The position numbers were made by a program, and so were the translations under genes. A model generated the notes under the pieces. The model saw only the letters and a list, made by a program, of their open reading frames with translations, made no database searches and was not told where the DNA came from. 29,137 bases of DNA, taken from positions 1 to 29,137 of the forward strand of contig MEEC01000012.1 of NCBI GenBank assembly GCA_001724315.1, in the 5' to 3' direction. This document shows positions 29,083-29,137 of this stretch, piece after piece (within the stretch, counting starts at the first letter, position 1; each line of letters begins with the position of its first letter). This DNA is from Lautropia sp. SCN 70-15 (GTDB lineage: Bacteria; Pseudomonadota; Gammaproteobacteria; Burkholderiales; Burkholderiaceae_E).

Positions 29083-29137
29083 ATGGATTGCACGGTCAGA
29101 TGGACCGGCCCGAGCGGCATGACCTTCGTTGCCGAGA
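29083..29137 (+). CDS. OsmC-family protein (5' end only)
   Basis: The window ends after 18 codons: MDCTVRWTGPSGMTFVAE. The start resembles that of OsmC/Ohr-like proteins of Burkholderiales, thiol peroxidases that reduce organic hydroperoxides. The catalytic cysteines lie beyond the edge, so the assignment rests on this short N-terminus only. AGGAGC lies 9 nt before the ATG. Confidence 0.55.
   Translation, partial: MDCTVRWTGPSGMTFVAE

Overview
The window is about 29 kb of very GC-rich DNA with tightly packed, mostly leftward-transcribed housekeeping genes. The order (sucCD-terC; recA-recX; glyA-nrdR; ribD-ribE-ribBA-ribH-nusB-thiL-pgpA-pncC; tyrS and an M23 peptidase diverging; anmK; erpA; argC; rplM-rpsI; osmC) and the protein sequences point to a chromosome of a betaproteobacterium, order Burkholderiales. 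This rests on gene order and remembered family sequences; no database search was run.

Layout from left to right. 1-2754: a membrane CHASE2-class III nucleotide cyclase (3' end outside the window) with a double-FHA protein just upstream. 2881-5684: succinyl-CoA synthetase sucCD followed by a TerC-type metal exporter, preceded by a 393-bp structured gap. 6078-7727: recA-recX behind a promoter with a LexA box. 7751-13804: pncC, pgpA, thiL, nusB, ribH, ribBA, then a convergent hypothetical/Mpo1-like pair and ribE, many joined by 1-4 nt stop/start overlaps. 13875-15026: ribD. 15147-18106: an accessory block with a ThDP enzyme, a 209-bp element bounded by perfect 33-bp inverted repeats, a vapBC-type toxin-antitoxin pair and an orphan Phd antitoxin. 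This block lies between ribD and nrdR, which often neighbour each other. 18123-23169: nrdR, glyA, a histidine phosphatase, a YbhB/PEBP protein, dtd and tyrS. 23286-25870: M23 peptidase and anmK on the plus strand. 25897-28638: erpA, argC, rpsI, rplM. 28700-28822: a candidate small RNA gene. 29083 onward: the start of an OsmC-like gene.

The genes fall into a few themes: riboflavin synthesis (ribD, ribE, ribBA, ribH; the GTP cyclohydrolase step is not evident because the RibA half of RibBA is degenerate), thiamine activation (thiL), cell-wall growth and recycling (M23, anmK), translation (tyrS, dtd, rplM, rpsI, nusB), DNA repair (recA, recX), TCA cycle (sucCD) and Fe-S assembly (erpA).

The most interesting feature is a compact sRNA gene on the minus strand at about 28787-28700. 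It has a near-consensus sigma70 promoter, a 5' hairpin, a second hairpin whose 10-nt loop is CTCCTCCTTT (containing the same CCUCCUUU as the 3' tail of 16S rRNA), and a strong intrinsic terminator with eight Ts. It sits immediately upstream of the rplM-rpsI promoter and looks like an RNA that presents an anti-Shine-Dalgarno loop. Other notable items are the 33-bp inverted-repeat element, a 29-bp tandem duplication of the tyrS/dtd stop-start junction, and a lumazine synthase with a highly acidic tail.
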